DNA of 64,000 bases from NCBI RefSeq assembly GCF_900105055.1, contig NZ_FNTA01000002.1, positions 419,133 to 483,132 on the forward strand, written 5' to 3'. Positions 26,454 through 34,591 of this stretch are shown here, piece by piece; positions within the stretch are counted from its first letter, which is position 1, and each line of letters opens with the position of its first letter. The DNA comes from Amycolatopsis lurida. GTDB taxonomy: Bacteria; Actinomycetota; Actinomycetes; Mycobacteriales; Pseudonocardiaceae. The notes below the pieces were generated by a model. The model was not told the DNA's origin. It searched no databases and saw only the letters and a program-made list of their open reading frames with translations. The position numbers and the translations under genes are program-made.

Positions 26454-27704
26454 TCAGCGGTGGAGGGTGTTGCGGCGGGGATGTCGGAGCGGGTCTCGGT
26501 ATTGGGGTGGGATGAATTCCGGTAACCCGTCGGCCGCCATGCGGACTTCCCAGTCACCGTGATGGATCAACCGGTGATGGAAACCGCAGAGGAGCACGAG
26601 ATTCCGAAGATCGGTAGGTCCGCCGTCTGCCCAGTGATGGATGTGGTGAGCGTGGCAATTCTTCGGTTTCCGATGACAGCCCGGGAACGCGCAGCCCCCG
26701 TCGCGGATGTTCAACGCCCGGCGCTGGCCCGGTGTGACGAAGCGTCTGAGTCGCCCCACATCGAGGGGCTCTCCGGCGGCGCTCAGCACGACCGGCAGCA
26801 TCAGGCAGTCACAGGCAGCCAGCCGGGCTTCGCGGGCGGTCATCGTCCCGACGAAATCCAGGCACGCGGTCCCGAGACCGGATTTGAGTTCATCGAGGCC
26901 GATGGTGACGTTCACGAGGGTGCGGTAGCCGCTGGTGCCGGGCTGGTCCGGGCAGGCGATCGCCAGGTCGAGGAGATCGACCCAGGCGTCACCCATGCGC
27001 TCGCATTTCATCCGCAGGTCCGCCTGGCCGAACTCGTCGACGGGTCGTGGCTGGGCGTAGGCCTCGAGTGCGGCGGCGGTGCGGGCACCGGTCTCGTCAT
27101 CGAGCAACCCGGTCAGCTTCCAGAACCCGTCCTTGCGGCGCTCCAGGGTGATCTCCCGGCGCGGCTCAGCAGGTTCCGGGTCTTTGGGTTCGTTGCCGTC
27201 GGGGTCGAGCAAGGCGAGGAGGTTCGCTTCGGCGTCCGCCAACTGCCGACGACCAGCGTCGCGAGCGAGGGTAGCGAGAATCTTCTCCGCGTTCGCCCGG
27301 TCCTCGGCCGAGATCTCGGCCGGAAGTCTCTTCAGAATCTCCAGGATCTGGTCGATCCGCTCATCACCGACCAAGCCCTCGGCCGCAACCGCAGCGGTCG
27401 TGGGCAGCGCGGCGGGAACCTCGGTGCCGTCCAACGCGCGGGTCGGGTTTAACGCGATGGCCCGCTTCACCACCGCACCCGCCTCACCGACCGACAACCC
27501 CGCGACATCGGCGAACCATGCAGCCGTGCGGCCATACCCGTACAAGTCTTTGACACCCCGAGACTCGATCTCCGCCAGGAATTTCCCCAGTCCGGCGGTG
27601 GCCATCCTGATCACCTGCAGAGACTGCTGCACGCCATGGGCAAGCTCCAGCTTGCCAGCGCGCCACAACTCCTGCGGCAGTTCGGGAAGGATGGTCTCGG
27701 ACAC
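26454..27704 (-). CDS. DUF222 / HNH endonuclease (13E12 family), left copy
   Basis: 416 residues from a GTG. A helical DUF222 domain (about 25-300) precedes a C-terminal HNH nuclease: ALNIRDGGCAFPGCHRKPKN with AHHIHHWADGG and LVLLCGFHHRLIHHG, keeping the zinc cysteines and catalytic histidine. This is the 13E12 repeat family of mycobacteria and relatives, whose role is unresolved. TATTAT ends 6 bases before the GTG, so the message is probably leaderless, and a LexA-type box covers the -35 region. It is almost identical to the gene at 61846-63099, in inverted orientation, and both are intact. Confidence 0.9.
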   Translation of the reverse strand: MSETILPELPQELWRAGKLELAHGVQQSLQVIRMATAGLGKFLAEIESRGVKDLYGYGRTAAWFADVAGLSVGEAGAVVKRAIALNPTRALDGTEVPAALPTTAAVAAEGLVGDERIDQILEILKRLPAEISAEDRANAEKILATLARDAGRRQLADAEANLLALLDPDGNEPKDPEPAEPRREITLERRKDGFWKLTGLLDDETGARTAAALEAYAQPRPVDEFGQADLRMKCERMGDAWVDLLDLAIACPDQPGTSGYRTLVNVTIGLDELKSGLGTACLDFVGTMTAREARLAACDCLMLPVVLSAAGEPLDVGRLRRFVTPGQRRALNIRDGGCAFPGCHRKPKNCHAHHIHHWADGGPTDLRNLVLLCGFHHRLIHHGDWEVRMAADGLPEFIPPQYRDPLRHPRRNTLHR

Positions 27705-27727
27705 CCCTCAATAATACCCGAACAAAT

Positions 27728-27741
27728 AGAACATGTGTTCG
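27728..27741. promoter_or_regulatory. LexA-type SOS box, left HNH gene
   Basis: Read on the gene strand, CGAACACATGTTCT matches the gram-positive/actinobacterial LexA box CGAAC-N4-GTTCG with one terminal mismatch. It overlaps the -35 position of the TATTAT promoter. Confidence 0.75.
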
Positions 27742-27980
27742 TAATTTTAAGCGACGAGTGAAACGTGCGGGCAACACTGCAGGGTGAAACATTCAGGCCG
27801 TCGGAGTCGCTTTACGTAGACAGAAGTACGCAAAGGACTCTTCGTGTACTTCCGGTTCTCGCAGGAGGGACGAGCGCCCCGGTTCGAATGTTTCCGAGGC
27901 GCTCGTATCACAACACTCAAGAGTGAAGCCGCCATTCCCGCATTCGTGACGGTGCCACTCACGAACCGACCGAAGGGAGC

Positions 27981-29600
27981 TCAGGACTCCACGAGCGTCC
28001 CATCGGTCAACCGCACCCGCCGCTCCACCTTGATCTCCCGAAGGAACCGTTCGTCATGGCTGACGACCACGAAAGCCCCCTGATACGCCCCCATCGCGCT
28101 CTCCAACTGCCCGACGCTGACCAGGTCGAGGTTGTTGGTCGGCTCGTCGAGCAACAGGAGTTGCGGCGCGGGCTCGGCGAACAGGACGCAGGCCAGGGTG
28201 GCTCGCAGGCGTTCGCCCCCGGAGAGCACGCCGACAGGCAGCTGGCTTCGCGCGCCTCGGAACAGGAAGCGGGCGAGCAGGGTCATCCGTTGCGACTCGG
28301 GAAGGCTCGGGGCGAACGCGGCGAAGTTCTCGGCGATGGATCGGTCGAGGTCCAGGAGATCCAGTCGTTGGGAGAGGTACGCGATCCGGCCCTCGGCTCG
28401 CTTGACCACGCCACTGTCCGGAGTAAGGTCTCCGTTGAGCACCCGCAGGAGGGTCGACTTGCCGGTGCCGTTTCCGCCGGTCAGCGCGATCCGTTCGGGG
28501 CCGCGGATCGTCAGGTCGACTCCGTTGCCCGCGAAGACGTTCCGGTCGCCGTAGCGGACCTGGATTTGCTCGCCGTGGAACATCGTGCGCCCGGCGGGGA
28601 CGTTGGTGCCCGGCAGGATCAGTGCGATCTTCTGGTCGTCGCGGAGGGAACGTTCGGCCTCGTCGAGGCGGTTCTTCGCGTCGCTGACCCGGGCGGCGTG
28701 CGTCTCGTTCGCCTTGCCCGCGGACTCCTGGGCGTTGCGTTTCATGGTGCCGGCGAAGATCTTCGGCAGGCCGGCGTTGCCGAGGTTCCTGGCGGCGTTG
28801 CCCGCGCGGCGCGCCGCCCGCTCGCGGGCCTGCTGCATCTCCCGCTTCTCGCGTTTGACCTCCTGTTCGGCGCTGCGGACGTTGCGTTCGGCGACCTCTT
28901 GCTCCGCCTTGGCGGCCGCTTCGTACAGGGTGAAGTTCCCGCCGTGATACCGGAGATCGCCGCGGTCGAGTTCGGCGATTCGATCCATCCGGTCGAGCAG
29001 TTCCCGGTCGTGACTCACCAGCAGCAGGCAGCCGGACCAGTCTTCGAGCACCCCGTAGAGCTTGCGGCGGGCGTCGAGGTCGAGATTGTTGGTCGGTTCG
29101 TCCAGGAGCAGGATGTCGGGCCGCTTCAGCAGTTGCGCGGCCAGGCCGAGGGAGATGATCTGCCCGCCGCTCAACGTGCGCAGGCTCCGGCCCAGCGAAA
29201 TGCCGTCGAGGCCGAGCCGGTCGAGCTGGGCGCGGGTGCGCTCCTCGATGTCCCAGTCGTTCCCGATGGTCGTGAAGTGCTCTTCGCTCGCGTCGCCGGA
29301 CTCGATCGCGCTCAGTGCGGCGAGCTGCGGTGCGATGCCCAGCACTTCGGCGACGTTCAGGTCGGCGGTGAGCGGCAGCGACTGCGGCAGATAGCCGAGG
29401 ACTCCCTGGGTGGAGACCGACCCGGACACCGGCCGCAGCTCACCCGCGATCAGTTTGAGGAGCGTGCTCTTGCCCGCCCCGTTCGGCGCGACCAGACCGG
29501 TGCGGCCACCGGGCACGGTGAAGGACAGGTCTTCGAAGACCGGAGTGTCGTCCGGCCAGGAAAAGGAGAGGGCGGACACGACGACGAAGGCGTCTGACAT
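27981..29600 (-). CDS. ABC-F ribosomal protection protein
   Basis: 539 residues with two ATP-binding cassettes and no membrane segments. Cassette 1: Walker A GLVAPNGAGKST, signature LSGGQ, Walker B LLLDEPTNNLDLD. Cassette 2: Walker A ALTGGNGTGKST, signature LSGGERLR, Walker B LLLDEPTNNLDL. The charged helical linker (about 230-320) is the P-site tRNA interaction motif region, which inserts into the ribosome. This group includes macrolide, lincosamide and streptogramin resistance factors of actinomycetes. A leader with a 9-codon open frame and an attenuator hairpin precedes it, consistent with antibiotic-induced expression. The exact drug cannot be read from the sequence. Confidence 0.85.
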   Translation of the reverse strand: MSDAFVVVSALSFSWPDDTPVFEDLSFTVPGGRTGLVAPNGAGKSTLLKLIAGELRPVSGSVSTQGVLGYLPQSLPLTADLNVAEVLGIAPQLAALSAIESGDASEEHFTTIGNDWDIEERTRAQLDRLGLDGISLGRSLRTLSGGQIISLGLAAQLLKRPDILLLDEPTNNLDLDARRKLYGVLEDWSGCLLLVSHDRELLDRMDRIAELDRGDLRYHGGNFTLYEAAAKAEQEVAERNVRSAEQEVKREKREMQQARERAARRAGNAARNLGNAGLPKIFAGTMKRNAQESAGKANETHAARVSDAKNRLDEAERSLRDDQKIALILPGTNVPAGRTMFHGEQIQVRYGDRNVFAGNGVDLTIRGPERIALTGGNGTGKSTLLRVLNGDLTPDSGVVKRAEGRIAYLSQRLDLLDLDRSIAENFAAFAPSLPESQRMTLLARFLFRGARSQLPVGVLSGGERLRATLACVLFAEPAPQLLLLDEPTNNLDLVSVGQLESAMGAYQGAFVVVSHDERFLREIKVERRVRLTDGTLVES

Positions 29601-29650
29601 GGAAATGACCTCGTGAAAGACAGCGGGCGCCTTGAGGCTGCACCGCGGTG

Positions 29651-29704
29651 GACGTGGCTTGAGGGGACGACAAAGAGGCCACGTCGGCGTCGACGCCGGT
29701 GGCC
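29651..29704 (-). promoter_or_regulatory. Attenuator hairpin and competing stem in the ABC-F leader
   Basis: On the gene strand, GGCCACCGGCGTC pairs with GACGCCGACGTGGCC (29704-29677) with a small bulge, followed directly by TCTTTG, like a terminator. An alternative stem, GACGTGGC (29685-29678) with GCCACGTC (29658-29651), would break it. Choice between the two is the usual logic of ribosome-mediated attenuation. Confidence 0.55.
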
Positions 29705-29717
29705 TGCCTGCTCCGGC

Positions 29718-29747
29718 TCACCCGGAGATGTCGTCTTCACCTGCCAC
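29718..29747 (-). CDS. Putative 9-residue leader peptide of the ABC-F gene
   Basis: GTG start, then AGEDDISG and TGA. GGAG lies 7 bases before the GTG, an ideal spacing. The stop codon falls 13 bases before the attenuator hairpin, so a ribosome stalled on this frame by an antibiotic could change the RNA fold. Two longer frames overlap the same region but run into the ABC-F gene and lack good ribosome-binding sites. Confidence 0.45.
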   Translation of the reverse strand: MAGEDDISG

Positions 29748-29995
29748 GTCTGGTCTCCACTGCTCGTCGATCAGGTCCGCATCTACGATAACAAGACCTG
29801 CCGGAGTGTGGCCACCGCGATCCCGCGGCGCGGCGGCGGCAAGGCGCGAATTCCGATGTTTCTCCGTTTGTTCACGACGATTCCCGATGATCGGTAAGCG
29901 TGTGGTCGGAATCATATTCATTGAGGGTGAAGGCGAGGACTTCTAATGTTCTCGATGGCCATCACCCGATTCCTTGCCTGGGAGGTTTTCCGCTG

Positions 29996-31297
29996 ATGTC
30001 GAATACCGGAACCCGAAGACGAATCGCGACCACGGTAACCGCGCTGGGGGCGTTCGCCCTGGTCGCTCCGCCGGCACAAGCCGCCGAAACCGCTGTTCCC
30101 TGCGACTCCGCCGCGTTGGTCCAGGCCATCGCCGAGGCCAACGCCGACCCCGCGCCGGACACGCTGTCCTTGGCGGCGAAGTGTGTCTACACGCTCACCG
30201 CGGTCGCCGATTCCTACTGGAAAGCCGGGCTGCCCTCCATCGAGGGGAAGCTCACCGTCAACGGTAATCACGCCACCATCGAACGCGCCAAGGACGCGCC
30301 CCGATTCCGGATCATCAACAATTGGGGCGACCTGACCCTCAACGAAGTCACGATCGCGGGCGGGCACGCTCCCGACGGAGTCGGGACCAACTCCTCCGGA
30401 GACGGGAACTCGGGCGGGTCCGGCGGCGGTATCCAGAACTGGGGCCCACTGACCATCACCGACAGCGTCATCAGCGGCAACACCGCCGGTTCGGGTGGTC
30501 CTGGCGCGGACGCGACCGCCACCACCTACGCGGGGAGCGGGGGCAGCGGCGGTTTCGGCGGTGGCGTCTCGTCGTACTCTTCCTCGCGCGTAACTCTGAC
30601 GATCACCCGTACCTCGATCATCGGTAACGCCGGCGGCTCCGGCGGCCTGGGCGGAAACGGTGTGGCGGCCAAGCCGGGTGGCCGGGGCGGGTCCGCCGGT
30701 TACGGTGGGGGTATCGAGGCCCTCGGTGGCACCGTCCTGCGCATCACCGGTGGCGGTGTGTCCGACAACAGCGCCGGGAGTGGCGGCAAGGGCGGTACGG
30801 GCGGCGCCGAGGGCGGCCGCGCCGGGAACGGCGGCAGCGGCGGCGTCGCAGGCGGTGCGTTCGTGTCGTCCAGCAGGGGTGTGCTGCTGAATCCCGCCAT
30901 CGTCGGCGCCACGGTCACGGGCAACCAGGCGGGCCGAGGGGGTGACGCCGGTGTCGCGGGGCCGGGCGGGTACTCCGGGTTCTCCGGCTACGGAGGTCGA
31001 GGCGGCGGACTCGCAGTGTTCGACGACAACCTCACCCTCGACGAGGTGAAGGTCAGCGACAACGCCGCGGGCGAGCCCGGGGCAGGCTCGTACCCGCAGC
31101 CGGCATCCGGTGGCGGCCTCCACACGCTGGGCGCACGCGTCACGCTGGTGAACGGGGCAGTGGTGAGCGGCAACCGGCCCGACAACTGTGTCTCCCCGGC
31201 GGACGTACCCGGCTGCGTCAACGATTTCCGGACCGCCGAGGTCCACGGCCATGACCGGAGGGCCGACGCCGAACGGGCCGCGGTCATCCGCCGGTAG
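29996..31297 (+). CDS. Secreted glycine-rich right-handed beta-helix protein
   Basis: 433 residues. A Sec signal peptide ends near AAETA (residue 32). The N-terminal part (CDSAALVQAIAEANADPAPD) is the usual start of polymorphic-outer-membrane-like or pectate-lyase-like beta-helices; ITDSVISGNTAGSGG, ITRTSIIGNAGGSGG and VKVSDNAAG are repeated coils. Glycine-rich turns (GGxGG) give it a look of mycobacterial PGRS, but no PE domain is present. A cysteine pair near the C-terminus (NCVSPADVPGCVND) may close the helix. GGGAGG precedes the ATG by 8 bases. Likely cell-surface or extracellular; function unknown. Confidence 0.75.
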   Translation: MSNTGTRRRIATTVTALGAFALVAPPAQAAETAVPCDSAALVQAIAEANADPAPDTLSLAAKCVYTLTAVADSYWKAGLPSIEGKLTVNGNHATIERAKDAPRFRIINNWGDLTLNEVTIAGGHAPDGVGTNSSGDGNSGGSGGGIQNWGPLTITDSVISGNTAGSGGPGADATATTYAGSGGSGGFGGGVSSYSSSRVTLTITRTSIIGNAGGSGGLGGNGVAAKPGGRGGSAGYGGGIEALGGTVLRITGGGVSDNSAGSGGKGGTGGAEGGRAGNGGSGGVAGGAFVSSSRGVLLNPAIVGATVTGNQAGRGGDAGVAGPGGYSGFSGYGGRGGGLAVFDDNLTLDEVKVSDNAAGEPGAGSYPQPASGGGLHTLGARVTLVNGAVVSGNRPDNCVSPADVPGCVNDFRTAEVHGHDRRADAERAAVIRR

Positions 31298-31302
31298 CCG
31301 TC

Positions 31303-31348
31303 AGGACAGGGCCGTTCAGGACGAATGTGTCCTGAACGGCCCTGTCCT
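31303..31348. terminator. Perfect 20-bp hairpin, bidirectional terminator
   Basis: AGGACAGGGCCGTTCAGGAC pairs exactly with GTCCTGAACGGCCCTGTCCT across a 6-base loop (GAATGT). It lies between the convergent beta-helix and bglC genes and touches the bglC stop codon. Confidence 0.8.
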
Positions 31349-32751
31349 CAGCTCAGCCCGTTGAGACTGATGGCCCTGGCATACCAGAGCGCGCTCTGTT
31401 TCGGCGTCCGCCGCTGCGTCGTGTAGTCGACGTGGACGAGACCGAACCGTTTGCCGTACCCCTCGGCCCACTCGAAGTTGTCGAGCAGTGACCAATAGAA
31501 GTAACCGCGCAGGTCGACGCCGGCCTCGATCGCCTCGTACGCGGCGCGCAGATGCGAGTCGAGGAAGGCTATCCGGTCGGTGTCCGCGATGTCCCCGCCG
31601 ATCACCGCGTCCGGATAGGAAGCGCCGTTCTCGGTGATGTACAACGGAATCGCCCGATAGTCGCGATGGACCTGGAGGAGGCACTCGGTGAGCCGCGAGG
31701 GCTGGACCTCCCAGCCGGAGTCGGTGCGGGGCGCCGCTTCGTCGGGCACGAAATGGACGTCGGGGGAGCCGAGCCAGTCGGCGCCCGCCGGTTCGCTGCC
31801 GGGAAGCGGGGTTCCCGCGACCTGGTAGCCGCGGTAGTAGTTGATGCCCAGCCAGTCGATCGGAGCGGCGATGGTCGCGAGGTCGCCGTCCCGCACCAGC
31901 TCTCCGATGCCGAGCGGCGCCAGGTCGGTCAGCAGATCCTCGGGGTAGGAGCCACGCAGCACCGGATCCAGGAACAACCGGTTCTGCAGACCGTCGATCC
32001 GGCGCGCGGCCTCGGAGTCCACAGTGGACGACGGATCGACCGCCGACACCGGGTACAGGTTCAGTGTGATCCCCGACGACGCGGCCGGCGCGTGCCGCCG
32101 CAGGACGTCCATCGCCAGTCCGTGGCCCAGCAGCAGATGGTGCGCGGCCGCGACGGCGGCGCGGGGTTCCCGCCTGCCGGGCGCGTGGATCCCGCGCGCG
32201 TAACCCAGCATCGCGGCACACCACGGCTCGTTCAAGGTGGACCAGCGCGGCACCCGGTCGCCCAGGCGCGCCACGACCGTTTCGGCGTATTCGGCGAACC
32301 GGAACGCGGTCTCGCGTGCCGTCCAGCCGCCCTCGTCTTCCAGCGACTGGGGGAGATCCCAGTGATACAGCGTCGCCCACGGCTCCACTCCGGCTTCGAG
32401 CAGCTTGTCGACGAGCCGGTCGTAGAACGCGAGGCCGCGCGGGTTCGGCGCGCCGCCGTCGGGCCGGATCCGCGGCCACGACAGCGAGAAGCGGTACGCG
32501 CCGAGCCCGAGCCGTCGCATCAGATCGACGTCTTCGGCATAACGCCGGTAGTGATCGGCGCCCGGCTCTCCGGTGTCGCCACCGACGACGGCGCCGGGGC
32601 GGCGGGCGAAGACGTCCCAGATCGAGTCGGTCCGGCCGTCGGCGGCCGTCGCCCCTTCGACCTGGAAGGCCGCGGTGGCGGCGCCCCACACGAATCCGGG
32701 CGGGAACAGGAGCGCGGTCTTCGCCCGGACACTGTCGGGATGAGCGGACAT
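31348..32751 (-). CDS. bglC: GH1 beta-glucosidase
   Basis: 467 residues, the normal GH1 length, without signal peptide, so cytoplasmic. The acid/base is E175 in WSTLNEPW, the nucleophile E374 in YITENGAS. It would split imported cellobiose or related beta-glucosides to glucose. It is the last gene of the operon; its ATG follows the cebG stop by 2 bases, with an AAGGG ribosome-binding site inside cebG. The order cebE-cebF-cebG-bglC next to cebR is the same as in Streptomyces, which supports the name. Confidence 0.9.
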   Translation of the reverse strand: MSAHPDSVRAKTALLFPPGFVWGAATAAFQVEGATAADGRTDSIWDVFARRPGAVVGGDTGEPGADHYRRYAEDVDLMRRLGLGAYRFSLSWPRIRPDGGAPNPRGLAFYDRLVDKLLEAGVEPWATLYHWDLPQSLEDEGGWTARETAFRFAEYAETVVARLGDRVPRWSTLNEPWCAAMLGYARGIHAPGRREPRAAVAAAHHLLLGHGLAMDVLRRHAPAASSGITLNLYPVSAVDPSSTVDSEAARRIDGLQNRLFLDPVLRGSYPEDLLTDLAPLGIGELVRDGDLATIAAPIDWLGINYYRGYQVAGTPLPGSEPAGADWLGSPDVHFVPDEAAPRTDSGWEVQPSRLTECLLQVHRDYRAIPLYITENGASYPDAVIGGDIADTDRIAFLDSHLRAAYEAIEAGVDLRGYFYWSLLDNFEWAEGYGKRFGLVHVDYTTQRRTPKQSALWYARAISLNGLS

Positions 32752-32753
32752 GG

Positions 32754-33611
32754 TCACCCTTTCACGGCACCTTGCATGATCCCGGCCACGATCTGGCGGC
32801 CGAGGAGGAGGAAGACGATGAGGATCGGGATGGTGGCCAGGGTGGTCCCGGCCAGCACCAGCGAATAGTCGACGTAATAGCCGCTCTGCAGCTTCTCCAG
32901 CGCCAGCTGGACGGTGGGATTGCCGGCGTCCAGCACCACGAGCGGCCACAGGAAGTCGTTCCATGACGTCATGAACGTGAACATCGCCAGGATCGCCGCC
33001 GCAGGCCGGACCGCGGGCAGGCAGACGTTCCAGAAGATCCGGATCATGCTGCAGCCGTCGACGCGCGCCGCCTCGATCAGTTCGTAGGGTACGGCGTCCA
33101 CTGTGTACTGACGCATCCAGAAGACGCCGAACGCGGTCACCAGGTTGGGCACGATCACCGACTGCAAACCGCCTGCCCAGCCGAACTCCGACATCGCCAT
33201 GAACAGCGGGATGATGCCGAGCTGGGTCGGTACGGCGAGGGTGATCACGATGAACACGAACAAGCCGTTCCGCCCGCGGAACCGCAGTTTGGCGAAGGCG
33301 AACCCGGCCAGCGACGAGAACAGCACCGTGGTGAGGGTGACCGTGCCGGACACGATCAGGCTGTTCGCGAGCGCCTTCCAGAACGGCACGGTGTCGAACA
33401 CCCTCGCCGCGTTGGCGAAGAAGTTCCCGCCGGGCAGGAAGGGCGGGACCCGTTCGGTGAGCATCCCGCTGTCCCGGCTGGCGACCAGGAACGACCAGTA
33501 GAACGGGAAGAGCGAGCCCAGCACGAAGATCGTGAGCACGACATAGGTCGCCCTGCGTGGTTTGCCCAGCGCCGAAACGCCGCGCTTGAGTCCACTATGG
33601 ATAACCGTCAT
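32754..33611 (-). CDS. cebG: Cello-oligosaccharide ABC transporter permease CebG
   Basis: 285 residues with six predicted membrane helices and the EAA loop (ELIEAARVDGCSMIRIFWNV) that docks the ATPase. It is the MalG-type subunit of a CUT1 sugar importer. Its ATG overlaps the cebF stop by 4 bases. As in Streptomyces ceb operons, no ATPase is encoded here; a shared MsiK-type ATPase elsewhere is expected. Confidence 0.85.
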   Translation of the reverse strand: MTVIHSGLKRGVSALGKPRRATYVVLTIFVLGSLFPFYWSFLVASRDSGMLTERVPPFLPGGNFFANAARVFDTVPFWKALANSLIVSGTVTLTTVLFSSLAGFAFAKLRFRGRNGLFVFIVITLAVPTQLGIIPLFMAMSEFGWAGGLQSVIVPNLVTAFGVFWMRQYTVDAVPYELIEAARVDGCSMIRIFWNVCLPAVRPAAAILAMFTFMTSWNDFLWPLVVLDAGNPTVQLALEKLQSGYYVDYSLVLAGTTLATIPILIVFLLLGRQIVAGIMQGAVKG

Positions 33612-34588
33612 TTCTTCTTCACCGCCGTGAGCCTGCCGGTGAGGAAGAAGTTCACCAGCGCGATCAGCACGATGATCACGAACAGCACCCACGCGATCGC
33701 CGAGGCATAGCCGAGTTCGTAGTTCTCGAAGGCCGTTTGGTACAGGTACAGCGTCACGGTCTGGAACTGGTTGGACGAGCCGCCGTTGTTCGACCCCGGC
33801 ATGGCGTCGAACAGCTTGGGCTCGGTGAAGATCTGCAGGCCGCCGATCGTCGAGGTGATCGTGACGAAGATCAGCGTCGGCTTCAGCAAGGGGAGCGTGA
33901 TGCTGAAGAAACGGCGTGCGGCGCCCGCGCCGTCGATCAGGGCGGCCTCGTGCAGTTCCTTCGGGATGGCCTGCATCGCCGCGAGCACGATCAGCGCGTT
34001 GTACCCGGTCCAGCGCCAGTTCACCATGATCGCGATCGCGGCGTGACTGCTGAACCGGCCGGCCTGCCAGTCGACCGGATCCAGCCCGATCGTCTGCAGC
34101 AGCCCGTTGACCAGCCCGTACTTCGGCCCGAACAGGTTCGCGAAGATGATCCCGAGCGCCACCAGGCTGGCGGCGTAGGGGAGCAGGACGCCGACGCGCC
34201 AGCCGGTCGCCCCGCGGAGCGTGGCGCTCAGCAGCGCCGCCAGGAGCACCGCGATGATCAGCTGCGGAACGCTGGAGAGCAGGAAGATGCTGACCGTGTT
34301 CTCGAGCGCGTTCCAGAACTGGGTGTCAGCGAACAACTCCTTGAAGTTGTCCAGCCCGATGAAAACGGGGTTGTCGTCACCCGCCTCCCAGCTGAACAGG
34401 GACACGTACGCCGTGTAGAGCAGCGGGAACAATCCGACGATCCCGAACACGACGAAGAACGGGGCGATGTAGAGGTACGGCGAGACCTTGACGTCCCACC
34501 GGCTCAGCCGATGGCGGAGGGTGGGCCGGGGCGACGTGCGCACCCCGGCCTTCTCCTCGTCCGGCGCGATCTTGTCGACGACGGTCAT
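33608..34588 (-). CDS. cebF: Cello-oligosaccharide ABC transporter permease CebF
   Basis: 326 residues, the MalF-type permease: a cytoplasmic N-terminus of about 35 residues, six membrane helices, and the EAA loop ELHEAALIDGAGAARRFFSI. It pairs with the MalG-type protein encoded immediately downstream and takes sugar from the lipoprotein CebE. The gene follows cebE by 3 bases. The sugar is inferred from operon order and the CebR boxes, not from the protein sequence. Confidence 0.85.
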   Translation of the reverse strand: MTVVDKIAPDEEKAGVRTSPRPTLRHRLSRWDVKVSPYLYIAPFFVVFGIVGLFPLLYTAYVSLFSWEAGDDNPVFIGLDNFKELFADTQFWNALENTVSIFLLSSVPQLIIAVLLAALLSATLRGATGWRVGVLLPYAASLVALGIIFANLFGPKYGLVNGLLQTIGLDPVDWQAGRFSSHAAIAIMVNWRWTGYNALIVLAAMQAIPKELHEAALIDGAGAARRFFSITLPLLKPTLIFVTITSTIGGLQIFTEPKLFDAMPGSNNGGSSNQFQTVTLYLYQTAFENYELGYASAIAWVLFVIIVLIALVNFFLTGRLTAVKKK

Positions 34589-34591
34589 CGG

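Larger units (their letters stand above)
26405..27752 (-). repeat. Inverted duplication, left copy (HNH gene with promoter and terminator)
   Basis: About 1.35 kb that recurs in opposite orientation at 61798-63147. Similarity starts at GCTTAAAATTAC ahead of the LexA box, runs through the whole HNH gene and ends after the terminator hairpin at CATGCC. The pair flanks 34 kb. Confidence 0.9.

Noticed and set aside
26454..27704. HNH gene as a homing endonuclease inside an intron or intein
   Set aside because: It stands alone in an intergenic region with its own promoter and terminator; no interrupted host gene is seen.
27981..29600. ABC exporter ATPase
   Set aside because: Two cassettes joined by a charged helical linker, no membrane domain and no permease gene nearby point to ABC-F.
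29440..29740. Two longer leader frames (about 93 and 96 codons) upstream of the ABC-F gene, one with six consecutive arginines
   Set aside because: Both run far into the ABC-F gene in another frame and lack well-placed ribosome-binding sites; the 9-codon frame with GGAG is the better leader candidate.
29996..31297. PE_PGRS-type protein
   Set aside because: The glycine-rich repeats are similar in look, but there is a cleavable signal peptide and a beta-helix N-terminus, not a PE domain.
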